Assembly: GCF_028680575.1 (NCBI RefSeq)
Contig: NZ_JAPCKI010000003.1
Location: 1 to 64,000, forward strand
From: Acidovorax benzenivorans
GTDB taxonomy: Bacteria; Pseudomonadota; Gammaproteobacteria; Burkholderiales; Burkholderiaceae_C
Direction: 5' to 3'
DNA length: 64,000 nucleotides
Position 1 is the first letter of the stretch, and each line of letters opens with the position of its first letter. A program made the position numbers and the translations under genes. The notes below the pieces were generated by a model. It was not told the origin of the DNA. It did no database searches and saw nothing but the letters and a program-made list of their open reading frames with translations. This document shows, in pieces, positions 16,653 to 26,196 of this stretch.

Positions 16653-17780
16653 ATGCACCCTGCTCACACCCCTTTATTGCTGCGCCTGAAACGCTACGGC
16701 GCCCTGCTGTACCTGGCGCTGGGCACTTTGGGGGGGGTGCAGGCCGCGGAGGCGGTCAACACGCTGGGTACGGGGGCAGGTGCGGGGGCGACAGTGGCCG
16801 CTCCTTATCGGCTGCGCATCGTGGGGGGGCTGGCGGGCATCAGCCAGTATGTCCGGCAGGAAGAGCCCTTCTGGACCAAGGAGCTGTCGCGCCTGAGTGC
16901 CGGGCGCTTCCAGGCAGAGATCGTGCCCTTTGACCGGGCTGGCGTGCCCGGGGCCGAGATGCTGCGGCTGTTGCAGCTGGGCGTGGTGCCTTTTGGCACG
17001 ACCCTGATGAGTTCCTTTACGGCGCAATACCCCGAATACACCGCGCCCGATCTGGCCGGACTGAACCCCGACCTTGCCACGCTCAAGACTACGCTGGCTG
17101 CGTTTCGCCCCTACCTCGAAAAGGCGCTGCGCGAACAGCATGGTGTCGAGGCGCTGGCCATTTACGTGTACCCGGCGCAGGTCGTGTTTTGCAAGAAGCC
17201 GCTGCGTGCGCTGGCAGAGCTGACCGGCCGACGGGTGCGTGTGTCGTCGGCCAGCCAGGCCGACTTTGTAGCGGCCCTGGGCGGGGTGCCGGTGCTGACC
17301 AGCTTTGCGCAGATCGTGCCAAGCTTGACGGCGGGCAATACCGAATGCGCGATCACCGGCACCATGTCGGGCAACATGCTTGGCCTGCCATCGCTCACTA
17401 CCCACGTCCACACCCTGCCCATCACCTGGGGGCTGGCCGTGTTTGGTGCCAACCAGGCTGCCTGGGCGGCGCTACCGGCCGATCTGCGCACGCTGCTTGC
17501 GCGCGAGTTGCCTCGCCTGGAGGCTGCGATCTGGGCCGAGTCCGAGCGCGAAACCGCAGACGGACTGGCCTGCAACCGGGGCGCTCCCACCTGCAACGGC
17601 GGTGTCAAGGGCAGCATGGTGGTGGTGCCCGTGTCGCCCCAGGATGAGCGCAGTCGCCAGGAGATCCTCGGGTCCACCGTGTTGCCGCGCTGGGTACAGC
17701 GTTGCGGCGCCCGCTGTGCGCAGGTCTGGAACCAGACCATCGGGCCAGCACGTGGTCTGCAGGCAGCGCCTGCGAAATGA
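16653..17780 (+). CDS. TRAP-type periplasmic solute-binding protein (DctP family), no permease nearby
   Basis: The 375-residue protein has a signal peptide (LLYLALGTLGGVQAAEA) and a DctP-like fold: FWTKELSRLSAGRFQAEIVPFD, EMLRLLQLGVVPFG, and FCKKPLRALAELTGRRVRV containing the usual binding Arg. TRAP binding proteins normally deliver ligands to DctQM permeases, but none is encoded here. Its TGA overlaps the ATG of a membrane GGDEF/EAL protein (ATGA at 17777-17780). That coupling suggests the binding protein supplies ligand to the signalling protein rather than to transport. I chose ATG 16653 because it begins the signal peptide. The ligand is unknown. Confidence 0.8.
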   Translation: MHPAHTPLLLRLKRYGALLYLALGTLGGVQAAEAVNTLGTGAGAGATVAAPYRLRIVGGLAGISQYVRQEEPFWTKELSRLSAGRFQAEIVPFDRAGVPGAEMLRLLQLGVVPFGTTLMSSFTAQYPEYTAPDLAGLNPDLATLKTTLAAFRPYLEKALREQHGVEALAIYVYPAQVVFCKKPLRALAELTGRRVRVSSASQADFVAALGGVPVLTSFAQIVPSLTAGNTECAITGTMSGNMLGLPSLTTHVHTLPITWGLAVFGANQAAWAALPADLRTLLARELPRLEAAIWAESERETADGLACNRGAPTCNGGVKGSMVVVPVSPQDERSRQEILGSTVLPRWVQRCGARCAQVWNQTIGPARGLQAAPAK

Positions 17781-20449
17781 CAGAGTTCGCTGCACCTTCG
17801 CGCATCAAGGCCTATGTCTGGGCGGGCGGCGCCATTTTTGTGGCGGCCGTGGTGATGGTGGCCGGCACTCTGGCATGGGATGCCCGCCAGACCGCGCTGG
17901 CCGATAGCAAGGCGCAAGCCACGCGTTTTGTGGCCGGGGCAGAAGCGGCGCTCAACCGGTCGCTGCTGGCCGTGGACGTGTTGCTGGCCAGCATGGACGA
18001 GCTGCTGGGGCTGTCCAACGTCATGACGGCGTGGGTGGACGCCGACGCTGCCAGCCAGCGGCTGCGTGGGTCGGCCCGGCAGAACCTCATGGTGCGCTAC
18101 GTGGCCGTGCTCGACGGCGCGGGCAAAACCCTGGCTTCGTCCGACCCGGCTGGCGGAGGCCTGTTGGTGCAGTTGCCCGCCGGTTTTCTGGAGAGCGTGT
18201 TGGAGCAACCGGTGTCAACGCTGATGGTCAGCGCACCGGTGGTGAGCTTTGCCAGCTCCGAGCGGGTGCTGTACTTTGCGCGCCACCTGCGCATGGCAGG
18301 CAGCACGCGCGTAGTGGCGGTGGCTGAGCTGCCGGTGTCGGCGCTCAGCTCGGTGCTGGTGCAGGGCGTGGACATCAGCGGACTGCAGGTGACGCTGGAG
18401 CGCGCCACCGGCCAGTTGCTGCTGAGCGTGCCTAACCGCGAAGACGTGATGACCGCGCCCACCCTCACGCCGCCCATTGGTGACCTGGCCGATCAGGGCA
18501 TGGCCTGGCAGGCTCCGGCGCGCCTGACCGGGGACCCGTCGCTGGTGGTGTTCCGGCCCATCCTGTACCAGGATCTGCGCATTGCGGCCAGCGTTCCGCT
18601 GGATGCAGCGCTGGCCGACTGGCGCAATCAGCGCGATGCCATTGCGCTGACCACCTTGTTGTTCATCGCCATGATCGTTGCCGCAGGGGTGATGGCGTTG
18701 CGGTATGTCGACCGGATGTACCAGGCCCGCCTGGCCATCGCGCAGTCCAAGGCCACGCTGGACCAGGCGCTGGAGTCCATGGTCAGTGGCTTCTTGCTGC
18801 TCGACAGTCAGCAGCGCGTGGTGCAGTGGAACCTACAACTGGAGACGATTCTCCCGTGGCTGCGTGGCGTGGTCGCGCCGCTGGTGCCGTTTCGCACGCT
18901 GCTGGAGGCCACGGTGGAGCACCATGCGCCCCGCCTGTCCGATGACGAGGGCAGGCGCTGGGTGAGCCAGCGCCTGCAGCGGCAAAAACACCAGCCCGAG
19001 CCGCGCGAGCAGTCGTACGCCAACGGCAGCACCATTCAGATCACCGAACGCGGCACCCCCGACGGCGGGCTGGTCATCAGCTACCACGACGTCACCGCAT
19101 TGCGCAAGGCCAGCACAGAGATCGAGAGCCTGGCCTTCTACGACCCGCTGACCAACCTGCCCAATCGCCGCCTGCTGATGGACCGCATGCAGCAGGCCAT
19201 TGCCGCCAGCGTGCGCAGCGGGCAGTACGGGGCCTTGCTGTTCCTGGACCTGGACCACTTCAAGACCTTGAACGACACGCGCGGCCACGAGGTGGGCGAC
19301 ATGCTGCTGCGCCAGGTGGCCCAGCGCCTGAAGACCTGCGTGCGGCGCGAGGACACCGTGGCGCGGCTGGGAGGTGACGAGTTTGTGCTCATGCTCAGCG
19401 ACCTCTCGGTCCACCGCGACGAGGCCGCCGCCCAGGCGCGCCGCGTGGGCGAGAAGATATTGCGCAAGCTCAACGTGCCCTACACCCTGGGGGCCAACGC
19501 GCACCACAGCACGCCCAGCATCGGTGCCACGCTGATGGGCGGTTCCCTGCAGTCGTCGGTGGACCTGCTCAAGGAGGCCGACATCGCCATGTACCAGGTC
19601 AAATCGCAGGGGCGCAACGCGCTGTGCTTTTTTGACCCGCAGATGCAGATCGTCATCAGCATGCGCGCGCAGTTGGAGAGCGACCTGCAGATAGCGCTCA
19701 CCGGACGGCAATTTGTGCTGCACTACCAGCCCCAGTTCCACCTGGATGGCCGCTTGGTGGGCGCCGAGGCCCTGATCCGCTGGCAGCACCCCGAGCGCGG
19801 GCTGGTCGCCCCTGGCGAGTTCATCGGTGTGGCCGAAGAGAGCGAACTCATCGTGCCCATGGGCCACTGGGTGCTGCGCACCGCCTGCGAGCAACTGGCT
19901 GTCTGGCAGGGGGACGAGCGCTACCGGCACCTGCAGGTGTCGGTCAACGTGAGCGCGCGGCAGTTCCGCCAGCGCGACTTTGTGGCCCGGGTGGTGGAGG
20001 TGCTGCGCGAGACCGGCGCCAAGCCGCACCTGCTCAAGCTCGAACTGACCGAGTCGCTGGTGCTGGACAACGTGGACGACACCATCGCCAAGATCGGCAT
20101 GCTCAAGACCAAGGGCGTGCGCTTTTCGGTGGACGACTTTGGCACTGGCTATTCATCGCTGGCCTACCTCACGCGACTGCCGCTGGACCAGCTCAAGATC
20201 GACCAGTCCTTTGTGCGCAACCTGGGGGTGCGACACACCGACGATGTGATCGTGCAGACCATCCTCGGCATGGCGCGCAACCTGGAGCTGGATGTGATCG
20301 CCGAAGGGGTGGAAACCGTGGCGCAAAAAGACTTTCTGGCCCGGCACGGCTGTGTGTACTTTCAGGGCTATCTGATGGGGCGGCCCACCCCGGCGGCCGC
20401 GCTGGAAGCGCTGATGGAGTCCAGCGCCATGGCTGCTACGCAGGGCTGA
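17777..20449 (+). CDS. Membrane-bound GGDEF/EAL c-di-GMP signalling protein
   Basis: The 890-residue protein has a first helix (about 13-32), a periplasmic sensor region to about 295 and a second helix (about 295-312). A PAS-like region (about 325-440) comes next, then GGDEF and EAL domains. The diguanylate cyclase motif GGDEF is intact near residue 533, with an RxxD inhibitory site (RRED) five residues before it. The EAL motif (GAEALIRWQ) near 662 and DDFGTGYSS are also intact, so both synthesis and breakdown of c-di-GMP look possible. The start at 17777 overlaps the binding-protein stop by four bases, so ligand control through the periplasmic domain is a natural inference. Confidence 0.92.
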   Translation: MTEFAAPSRIKAYVWAGGAIFVAAVVMVAGTLAWDARQTALADSKAQATRFVAGAEAALNRSLLAVDVLLASMDELLGLSNVMTAWVDADAASQRLRGSARQNLMVRYVAVLDGAGKTLASSDPAGGGLLVQLPAGFLESVLEQPVSTLMVSAPVVSFASSERVLYFARHLRMAGSTRVVAVAELPVSALSSVLVQGVDISGLQVTLERATGQLLLSVPNREDVMTAPTLTPPIGDLADQGMAWQAPARLTGDPSLVVFRPILYQDLRIAASVPLDAALADWRNQRDAIALTTLLFIAMIVAAGVMALRYVDRMYQARLAIAQSKATLDQALESMVSGFLLLDSQQRVVQWNLQLETILPWLRGVVAPLVPFRTLLEATVEHHAPRLSDDEGRRWVSQRLQRQKHQPEPREQSYANGSTIQITERGTPDGGLVISYHDVTALRKASTEIESLAFYDPLTNLPNRRLLMDRMQQAIAASVRSGQYGALLFLDLDHFKTLNDTRGHEVGDMLLRQVAQRLKTCVRREDTVARLGGDEFVLMLSDLSVHRDEAAAQARRVGEKILRKLNVPYTLGANAHHSTPSIGATLMGGSLQSSVDLLKEADIAMYQVKSQGRNALCFFDPQMQIVISMRAQLESDLQIALTGRQFVLHYQPQFHLDGRLVGAEALIRWQHPERGLVAPGEFIGVAEESELIVPMGHWVLRTACEQLAVWQGDERYRHLQVSVNVSARQFRQRDFVARVVEVLRETGAKPHLLKLELTESLVLDNVDDTIAKIGMLKTKGVRFSVDDFGTGYSSLAYLTRLPLDQLKIDQSFVRNLGVRHTDDVIVQTILGMARNLELDVIAEGVETVAQKDFLARHGCVYFQGYLMGRPTPAAALEALMESSAMAATQG

Positions 20450-20472
20450 ACCGGGTTTTCATATGCTCCATT

Positions 20473-20539
20473 GTCGCTATGTTTTGTGTAGCTATGGAGG
20501 TAATATTGAGTAGCGCTACAGCCGGATATTGTTCAAAAT
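20473..20539 (+). repeat. Dispersed palindromic element, degenerate copy
   Basis: CGCTATGTTTTGTGTAGCTA, a TAGCGCTA centre and a degraded tail follow the GGDEF/EAL gene by about 24 bases. The left arm is clear; the GGCC tail is lost. Confidence 0.4.
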
Positions 20540-20549
20540 ATCCCTCGCC

Positions 20550-21449
20550 TCAGCGCCGTGACGACACCACAATGCCCCCCACGATCAGTGCGAACGCCAC
20601 ACCGTGGAAGGTCTTGGGTGTTTCGCCCAGAAACGCGGCCGACAGCACCCCGGCAAACAGCGGCGTGAGGTTGATGAAAAACCCCGCCACCGCAGGCCCG
20701 GCGCGCTGCACGCCCACGCCCCAGCAGCGGTAGGCCAGCACGGCGGGCCCCACGGCAATGAAGGCCAGGGCGGCGGCCAGCGGCCAGCCCCATTCAATGT
20801 GCGTGCGTCCGCTGGCCCACTCGGCCCCCGCAAAGCTGCCCGACCAGGCCAGTCCAAACACCATCTGCGCCATCAAAAACGCGGCCCAGTCGCCCCGGAT
20901 GCTGGAGGGCTCGGTGGTGCGCGACAGCAGCCAGCTGTAGAACGCCCACGAGACGGTGGCCAGCAGCATGAACAGGTCCCCCGGCACCAGGCGGAAGGCC
21001 AGCAACTGCGACCACTCGCCCCGGCTGAGCACCAGCAGCACCCCACACACCGACAGCAGCGCCCCCAGCACCTGCCGCCGGGTGACGGACGCCCCGAAGA
21101 ACAGGGCACCCACGGCCAGCATCCACACCGGCATGCTGGACCCCACCAGCGTCACGTTGATGGGCGTGGAGGTCTGCAGCGCCATGTATTGCAGCGCGTT
21201 GTAGGCCCCGATGCCCAGCAGCCCCAGCAGCGCATAGCGGCGCCAGTGGGGCCACAGGGGGCTGTCGGCGCGCAGCACGCCTTGGGCCAGGGGCAGCAGG
21301 ATGGCAAAAGCCAGCACCCAGCGGATGAAGTTCAGGGTGATGGGGGGAATCAGGTCGTGTACCAGCCGCCCCACCACGGCATTGCCGGCCCACAGCAAGG
21401 GCGGAATCACCAGCAGCACGGCCGTGCCGGGTGTGATTTTTTGAGTCAT
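20550..21449 (-). CDS. DMT superfamily (EamA) transporter
   Basis: The 299-residue protein has ten predicted helices in two EamA repeats: LLWAGNAVVGRLV with PITLNFIRW in the first, and GDLFMLLATVSWAFYSWLL opening the second. This matches drug/metabolite exporters of the YdcZ/RhaT type. The start MTQKITPG at 21449 gives the standard length; upstream codons are not membrane-like. It is convergent with the GGDEF/EAL gene and divergent from the quinone reductase gene. The substrate is unknown. It is a second, distinct EamA protein besides the one at 12959. Confidence 0.85.
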   Translation of the reverse strand: MTQKITPGTAVLLVIPPLLWAGNAVVGRLVHDLIPPITLNFIRWVLAFAILLPLAQGVLRADSPLWPHWRRYALLGLLGIGAYNALQYMALQTSTPINVTLVGSSMPVWMLAVGALFFGASVTRRQVLGALLSVCGVLLVLSRGEWSQLLAFRLVPGDLFMLLATVSWAFYSWLLSRTTEPSSIRGDWAAFLMAQMVFGLAWSGSFAGAEWASGRTHIEWGWPLAAALAFIAVGPAVLAYRCWGVGVQRAGPAVAGFFINLTPLFAGVLSAAFLGETPKTFHGVAFALIVGGIVVSSRR

Positions 21450-21608
21450 GGGGCTGCACTGTAACGGTGCGGGCTGGGCCTTGCTGCGCCCGGGGCACAA
21501 GGCCCCAGCGCACACCGGCGTCGCGCGGGCCGTCGGCAACCGTGCAGGATTCGTGGCAGGATGGCCGCCGTTGTGACTTCACCCCCATTTTTGAGGAGAC
21601 CGTTAGCC

Positions 21609-22592
21609 ATGAGCCTTGCCGTCCAGATCCGCCAGCACGGTGGTCCCGAAGAACTCCACATTGTGGATGTCACCGTGGGCGAACCCGGCCCCGGCGAAGT
21701 CCGCATTCGCCACCACGCCATCGGCCTGAACTTCATCGACGTGTACCACCGCACCGGCCTGTACCCGTTGAACATGCCCGCCACCATCGGCATGGAAGGC
21801 GCAGGGGTGATCGAGGCCGTGGGCGAGGGTGTCACGCACCTGAAGGTGGGCGACCGCGCCGCCTATGCCAGCAACCCGCCGGGTGCCTACTGCGAAGTGC
21901 GCGTGATGCCCGCCAAGTGTGTGTGCAAGCTGCCCGATGCCATCAGCTTCGAGACCGGCGCGGCCATGATGCTCAAGGGGCTGACGGCGCAGTACCTGCT
22001 CAAAAAGACGCGCCCTGTGGAAGGACTGGAGCCCGGCGATTTTGTGCTGTTCCACGCGGCGGCTGGTGGTGTGGGCCTGATCGCCAGCCAGTGGGCTAAG
22101 GCGCTGGGCCTGCAGCTCATTGGCACGGCGGGCTCGGATGCCAAGTGCCAGTTGGCCTTGGCCAACGGCGCGGCGCACGCCATCAATTACAGCACTGAGG
22201 ACTTCGCCGCACGCGTGAAGGAGATCACCGGCGGCAAGGGCGTGAAGGTGGTGTACGACTCGGTCGGGAAGGACACCTGGGACAAGTCGCTCGAATGCCT
22301 GCGTCCCTTCGGCCTCATGGCCAGCTTTGGCAACGCGTCGGGCCCGGTGGCGCCGTTTGCACCCGGTAGCCTGGGCGCCAAGGGCTCGCTCTACGTTACG
22401 CGCCAGACGCTGTTCACCCACATCGCCACGCGCGAGGCCACGCAGGCCATGGCCGACGACCTGTTTGCCGTGGTCGCCAGCGGGCAGGTGAAGATCCACA
22501 TCGACCAGCGGTACCCGCTGGCCGATGTGCAACAGGCGCACCGCGACCTGGAGGCGCGCAAGACCACCGGCTGCACCATCCTCACGCTGTGA
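21609..22592 (+). CDS. NADPH:quinone oxidoreductase, zeta-crystallin type
   Basis: The 327-residue protein is a zinc-free medium-chain reductase. It shows GLNFIDVYHRTGLYP near residue 38, the NADPH-binding AAAGGVGLIASQWAK near 150, and YDSVGKDTW in the quinone reductase position. Such enzymes reduce quinones using NADPH. The ribosome site GAGGAG precedes ATG 21609. The Nudix gene starts with GTG overlapping this stop (GTGA), so both genes are on one transcript. Confidence 0.9.
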   Translation: MSLAVQIRQHGGPEELHIVDVTVGEPGPGEVRIRHHAIGLNFIDVYHRTGLYPLNMPATIGMEGAGVIEAVGEGVTHLKVGDRAAYASNPPGAYCEVRVMPAKCVCKLPDAISFETGAAMMLKGLTAQYLLKKTRPVEGLEPGDFVLFHAAAGGVGLIASQWAKALGLQLIGTAGSDAKCQLALANGAAHAINYSTEDFAARVKEITGGKGVKVVYDSVGKDTWDKSLECLRPFGLMASFGNASGPVAPFAPGSLGAKGSLYVTRQTLFTHIATREATQAMADDLFAVVASGQVKIHIDQRYPLADVQQAHRDLEARKTTGCTILTL

Positions 22593-23422
22593 ACGCGCCT
22601 GCTCAGACGCCCACGTTTGATCAGTGGCTGGCGGGGGCGCGCCAGGCGGCGCAGCAGCCCCCGGCCCAACAGCGGCAGCCGCTGGTGGTGGCGGGGCAGG
22701 TGGTGGGATCGGTGGCACCTGGATTCTTAAGTCAAATCAGCCTGAAGCGCTTTATCCATAAGCGCTATCAGCTATCAGAAAAGGAGCATCTTCAGGGCAG
22801 CGCATGGTCTTTGCACGCGTTGCCTGAAGACACCACGGACGCCCTCAACACCTTGGCCGCCGCGCTGCGCGATGCCGACCTGTGTGGCCCCTGGCGCGAT
22901 GAGCAACTGGCGGTGACCAACCCGGCGGGCGAGGTCATCGGCACGGTGGAACGTGGGGCCGTGCGCGTGCTGGGCGTTGCCACCCGGGCCGTGCACTTGG
23001 TGGGCCTGGCGCCCGACGGCCGCATGTGGGTGCAAAAGCGCGCCATGACCAAGCCCAACAACCCCGGTCTGTGGGACACGCTGATGGGCGGCATGGTCTC
23101 GGCGGCCGACTCGCTGCCCCAGGCCCTGGCCCGCGAAACCTGGGAAGAGGCTGGCTTGCAGGTGGACACCTTGGCCGACGTGTCCCATGGTGGCCAGGTG
23201 CTGTTCAGCCGCCCCAGCCGTGAGGGCGGCGGCGCGGGCTTTATGGTGGAGCGCATCGACTGGTTCCGCGCCCAGGTGCCCCAGGGCATGGAGCCCGACA
23301 ACCAGGACGGCGAGGTCGAGCACTTTGAGCTGCTGCCCCTGGACCTGGTGCGCGAGCGCGTGGCGCAGGGGCTGTTCACGCTGGAAGCCGGGCTGGTGAT
23401 TGCGGGGTTTCTGGGCGTGTAG
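22589..23422 (+). CDS. Nudix hydrolase with N-terminal DUF4743 domain
   Basis: The 277-residue protein has a DUF4743-like N-terminus and a Nudix domain at about 130-277. The box reads [20 protein letters not shown], then EAGL, with Asp at the first Glu position. This resembles the thiamine-diphosphate-related eukaryotic Nudix group (Tnr3 C-terminal domain relatives). Bases 22726-22790 are a copy of the dispersed element in reverse, encoding about 20 residues ([20 protein letters not shown]) in the N-terminal domain. The GTG start overlaps the quinone reductase stop. The substrate is not certain. Confidence 0.82.
   Translation: MNAPAQTPTFDQWLAGARQAAQQPPAQQRQPLVVAGQVVGSVAPGFLSQISLKRFIHKRYQLSEKEHLQGSAWSLHALPEDTTDALNTLAAALRDADLCGPWRDEQLAVTNPAGEVIGTVERGAVRVLGVATRAVHLVGLAPDGRMWVQKRAMTKPNNPGLWDTLMGGMVSAADSLPQALARETWEEAGLQVDTLADVSHGGQVLFSRPSREGGGAGFMVERIDWFRAQVPQGMEPDNQDGEVEHFELLPLDLVRERVAQGLFTLEAGLVIAGFLGV
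22726..22790 (-). repeat. Dispersed palindromic element inside the Nudix gene
   Basis: On the minus strand it reads TTTTCTGATAGCTGATAGCG, then CTTAT...ATAAAGCGCTTCAGGC and a GATTTG tail, a near-consensus copy. It is in frame in the host gene on the opposite strand. Confidence 0.8.
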
Positions 23423-23481
23423 TTGCCGCTGCGGCGTGGGCGTTGCCTGCGCGGGCGGACCATGGTGCTCGCCGCTACACC

Positions 23482-23508
23482 TCAAGTTCGCCGGTTTGGC
23501 GCCGATAC
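23482..23508 (+). promoter_or_regulatory. Sigma-28 (FliA) promoter of fliC
   Basis: TCAAGTTC and GCCGATAC are separated by exactly 11 bases, an excellent match to the flagellar sigma-28 consensus. It sits about 62 bases upstream of the flagellin ATG. Confidence 0.9.
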
Positions 23509-23570
23509 AACTCCCAGAAGAGGTTCTCACAGACCTCAATAAACACTACAAACTGGGACGGAGCATTGGC

Positions 23571-25067
23571 ATGGCATCCACGATCAACACCAACGTAGCG
23601 TCTTTGACGGCGCAGCGCAATCTGGGCATGAGCCAGACTTCGTTGAATACTTCCATTCAGCGTCTCTCGTCCGGCCTGCGCATCAACAGCGCCAAGGATG
23701 ATGCCGCCGGCCTGGCGATTTCCGAGCGCTTCACCAGCCAGATCCGTGGCCTGAACCAGGCTGTTCGTAACGCCAACGACGGTATCTCTCTGGCGCAAAC
23801 CGCTGAAGGCGCCTTGAAGGCTTCCGGCGACATCCTGCAACGGGTGCGTGAACTGGCTGTGCAGTCGGCCAACGCCTCCAACAGCGCTGGCGACCGCCAG
23901 GCCCTGCAACAGGAAGTGGGCCAACTGGTGTCCGAACTGGACCGTATCTCGCAAACCACGGAATTCAACGGCTCCAAGCTGCTGGATGGAACCTTCGGCA
24001 CGCAGCAGTTCCAGGTGGGGGCCAATGCCAATCAGACCATTGTGGCGGCCACCGCCAACCTGCGTACCGGCGTTTATGGCAACAACCAGCTGATTGCATC
24101 CGGCGCCGCTCAGCAGGTGTACGGCCCCGAGCCCGCAAACGCCTATGGAACCAACGGCGTGAGTGCGGGCTCCGTGCTCATCAATGGAGCCCTGGGCTCC
24201 GGGACCGCAACCATCAATGCGAATGCCTCATCCAAGGAGATTGCGGACCAGATCAATGGACTCGCTGCGCAAACGGGGGTCAAAGCCCAGGCACAAACCA
24301 ACCTCCAGCTGACTTTCAGCGGTGCAGGGACCTATTCCCTGACGCTGCAATCGGACAACAGCAGCAAAATTGATCTGTCGTTCTCTTTGAATGGTGGTAC
24401 GGGCGCCTCCAATCTGGCGGCAGCTGTCTCTGCCATCAATGACCAGTCTGCCAAGACGGGTGTCACGGCCCAGGTGAACGAGGGGGAGACGGGCATTGTC
24501 TTGGGCAACCGCAGCGGGAACAACATCCTGGTGGGTGACCGTACGAACCAAAGTACCGGAACCGTGAACGTTCAGAAGATGGTGGATGACGGTGACGGGG
24601 GGCTTGCGCTAGTGGGTGCGCCTGCCAACTTGATGATTGGCCCCCTGGACGATGCGGTTGTCGTCAGCGGCTACCTCACGCTGGACTCCGACAAGTCCTT
24701 TGCCGTCGATGCGACAGGGACCAATGCTTTGGCTGATGGCAGCTCGGGCCTGGAGAAGGTGGCGGACCTGGATGTCACGACCTTTGCCAAAGCCACCAAT
24801 GCGCTCAAGACGGTGGATTCGGCGCTGAGCTTCATCAACGGCGAGCGTGCCAAGCTCGGCGCCTTGCAGTCGCGCTTTGAAACCTCGATCAGTAATCTGC
24901 AGGTGACCTCCGAGAATCTGTCGGCCTCACGCAGCCGCATTCTCGATGCCGATTTTGCGGCCGAGACCGCCAACCTCTCACGCGCGCAGATCCTGCAGCA
25001 GGCGGGCACGGCCATGGTGGCGCAGGCTAACCAGTTGCCCCAGGGGGTATTGGCGCTTTTGCGGTAA
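23571..25067 (+). CDS. Flagellin
   Basis: The 498-residue protein has the conserved flagellin N-terminus ([20 protein letters not shown], then [20 protein letters not shown]) and the C-terminus ([20 protein letters not shown]). These form the coiled-coil filament core D0/D1. The central 200-420 region, rich in Gly, Asn and Thr, is the variable surface-exposed part and has lower GC than its surroundings. A textbook sigma-28 promoter precedes it. No other flagellar gene is in the window, so it is a separate flagellin locus, perhaps one of several. The neighbouring LysR gene is convergent and unrelated. Confidence 0.95.
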   Translation: MASTINTNVASLTAQRNLGMSQTSLNTSIQRLSSGLRINSAKDDAAGLAISERFTSQIRGLNQAVRNANDGISLAQTAEGALKASGDILQRVRELAVQSANASNSAGDRQALQQEVGQLVSELDRISQTTEFNGSKLLDGTFGTQQFQVGANANQTIVAATANLRTGVYGNNQLIASGAAQQVYGPEPANAYGTNGVSAGSVLINGALGSGTATINANASSKEIADQINGLAAQTGVKAQAQTNLQLTFSGAGTYSLTLQSDNSSKIDLSFSLNGGTGASNLAAAVSAINDQSAKTGVTAQVNEGETGIVLGNRSGNNILVGDRTNQSTGTVNVQKMVDDGDGGLALVGAPANLMIGPLDDAVVVSGYLTLDSDKSFAVDATGTNALADGSSGLEKVADLDVTTFAKATNALKTVDSALSFINGERAKLGALQSRFETSISNLQVTSENLSASRSRILDADFAAETANLSRAQILQQAGTAMVAQANQLPQGVLALLR

Positions 25068-25150
25068 AGCGCCGCATTCCCTTGTGCTGGCCATGTATTG
25101 GGGCTTCGCAGGCCTGGGCACATCGCCACCCCTGCACGCGCAGGACTGCC

Positions 25151-26068
25151 TTATTTCGCGGCTTGGCCCTTGCCGGGCAGCCGCTGCAACGCCACCGTTT
25201 TCACCAAGTCCCAAGCCGCCTGCGCCACGGGCGAGAGCGCGCGGTGGCGCCGGTGCACCAGCATGATCTCGCGGTCCACGCGCGGCACCAGCGGGCGCAC
25301 CACCAGCCGCGCCAGGCCTTCGGGCGGCAGGGCCAGGGTGGGGATGACCGAGATGCCCAGGCCCGCGTCCAGCATGCGAAAGATGGTGGTGGGGTGGCCC
25401 ACCTCCTGCGCTACCGTGCAGGCCACGTTGTGCTCGGCCAGGGCGCGGTCGATCAGGCGGCGGCTGCCGGAGTCGTGGTCCAGCAGCACCAGCGCTTCGC
25501 CCTCCAGGTCGGTCCAGCGCACCTGGCGTTTGTGGGCCAGCCGGTGGCCGGGCGGGCAGGCCAGGCAAAACGGCTCGGTCAGGATGGTTTCGCAGTGCAG
25601 CGCCTCGCGCTCGCTGGGGTCAATGACCACGCCAAAGTCCACCTCGCCCGACAGCACACTGGCCAGCACCGCGCTCTGGATGCGGTCCAGCAGCACCAAC
25701 TGCAGCCCCGGCAGCACGCGGTGGCACTCGGCGATGCAGTCGGGCATGAGGTTGGCCGACAGCGTGGGGCTGCTGGCCACGCGCACGCGGCCGCGCCGCT
25801 CGGTGGCCAGTTCACGCACATCCAGCAGCGTGTTCTCCAGCTCTTCCAGCACGCGCGGCAGGCGCGCCGACAGGCGCTGGCCCGCATCGGTCAGCGTCAC
25901 TTCGCGCGTGGTGCGGTTGAGCAGCTTCAGGCCCAGCTGGGCTTCCAGCTCGGTGATGCAGCGGCTCACGGCCGGCTGGGTCAGGCCCACCACATCGCCC
26001 GTGCGGCTGAAGTTGCGGGTAGCGGCCACCGACTGGAAAACAAGCAGCTGGCGCAGGGTGATATTCAT
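25151..26068 (-). CDS. LysR-family transcriptional regulator
   Basis: The 305-residue protein has an N-terminal winged HTH (LRQLLVFQSVAATRNFSRTG, then QPAVSRCITELEAQLG) and a periplasmic-binding-like effector domain from about residue 90. It is divergent from a bile-acid-type symporter gene, the usual arrangement for a LysR regulator and its target. The 128-base gap contains the perfect palindrome AGAGAAATCCATTTCTCT at 26091-26108, a candidate operator. The effector is unknown. Confidence 0.9.
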   Translation of the reverse strand: MNITLRQLLVFQSVAATRNFSRTGDVVGLTQPAVSRCITELEAQLGLKLLNRTTREVTLTDAGQRLSARLPRVLEELENTLLDVRELATERRGRVRVASSPTLSANLMPDCIAECHRVLPGLQLVLLDRIQSAVLASVLSGEVDFGVVIDPSEREALHCETILTEPFCLACPPGHRLAHKRQVRWTDLEGEALVLLDHDSGSRRLIDRALAEHNVACTVAQEVGHPTTIFRMLDAGLGISVIPTLALPPEGLARLVVRPLVPRVDREIMLVHRRHRALSPVAQAAWDLVKTVALQRLPGKGQAAK

Positions 26069-26090
26069 GCAGCAGAATCATAAATCCATC

Positions 26091-26108
26091 AGAGAAATCC
26101 ATTTCTCT
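26091..26108. promoter_or_regulatory. Candidate LysR operator palindrome
   Basis: AGAGAAAT and ATTTCTCT form a perfect eight-base inverted repeat around CC. It sits between the divergent LysR and symporter genes, 22 bases from the LysR start. Confidence 0.5.
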
Positions 26109-26196
26109 TTGGAATGCGGCTGCGGTCCAATGCGTGGCTTCGGGCTCTGTCTGCCCCATGTTTCTGTTTTTTTGCGCCGCTGCTGCGCCGTCACCC

